From Pterois miles (lineage: Eukaryota > Chordata > Actinopteri > Perciformes > Scorpaenidae): 64,000 nt of DNA. The position numbers and the translations under genes are program-made. This document shows, piece after piece, positions 63,936 through 64,000 of the stretch. Every line of letters starts with the position of its first letter. The first letter of the stretch is position 1. Under the pieces are notes generated by a model. That model saw only the letters and a list, made by a program, of their open reading frames with translations. It was not told the origin of the DNA and ran no database searches. The stretch is taken from the NCBI GenBank assembly GCA_947000775.1, contig CAMQGK010000634.1:20639501-20703500 (forward strand), read 5' to 3'.

Positions 63936-64000
63936 AAACCCCAAAAAAAACCCACAAACAACTCCCAGACTGGTCAATGCCGTCAGTCACAAGGTAGCCA

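Overview
This window is non-coding, repeat-dominated vertebrate DNA, almost certainly from a teleost fish and probably a percomorph. The evidence is the mix of retroposon and DNA-transposon families: a tRNA-derived SINE typical of percomorphs, L2-like and jockey/CR1-group LINEs, hAT elements with CAGGGGTCGG ends, a pogo-like miniature element and several TTAAAGG-ended miniature elements. There are no bacterial-type operons, and I could not support any intact host protein-coding gene or exon on either strand. All coding signal comes from broken transposable elements.

Layout. Positions 1-4560 are ordinary intergenic DNA with a SINE fragment, four spaced copies of a long repeat unit, and a fold-back (hairpin) element at 1791-1932. 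Positions ~4560-33510 are one 29-kb satellite supercluster. Its left part (to ~18.25 kb) and a piece at 30.06-30.78 kb consist of a ~25-bp unit (core GACATGCTATACTATGAC plus a T-tract). Between ~10.4 and 17.7 kb these units are organised into higher-order repeats of about 1.7 kb. From ~18.3 to 30.06 kb the array changes to a ~155-bp monomer that is itself four ~37-42-bp subunits, each ending in GAC(C) and each carrying a short inverted repeat. At ~30.8 kb the array inverts across a 100-bp AT-rich spacer and continues in the opposite orientation to ~33.4 kb.

The array has been used repeatedly as a landing site. It contains a decayed hAT transposase (5703-7221), a dispersed element carrying a tRNA-Ile/LINE-tail retroposon (7741-8488), a 5'-truncated LINE with a recognisable reverse transcriptase (19716-21779), an L2-like LINE 3' end (25478-26515), a 979-bp non-autonomous hAT with a perfect 8-bp target duplication (28156-29134), a 272-bp pogo-like miniature element (31185-31456) and a reverse-transcriptase relic (about 32258-32985, minus strand).

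Positions 33.5-64 kb are intergenic or intronic DNA with SINE and LINE tails, miniature elements, microsatellites, a 30-bp minisatellite in a dispersed repeat family, a perfect 19-bp hairpin and an L1-like relic, separated by long stretches in which I see nothing.

How the parts relate: the satellite family and its internal duplications form the framework. The LINEs and the hAT element appear to postdate the duplications, and all three landed in the TACAT/TACTATAC part of the monomers. The tRNA-Ile retroposon shares its 3' tail with the LINE family at 19.7 kb, which suggests that LINE family mobilised it. A few short stretches look like consensus or assembly noise and should not be over-read.
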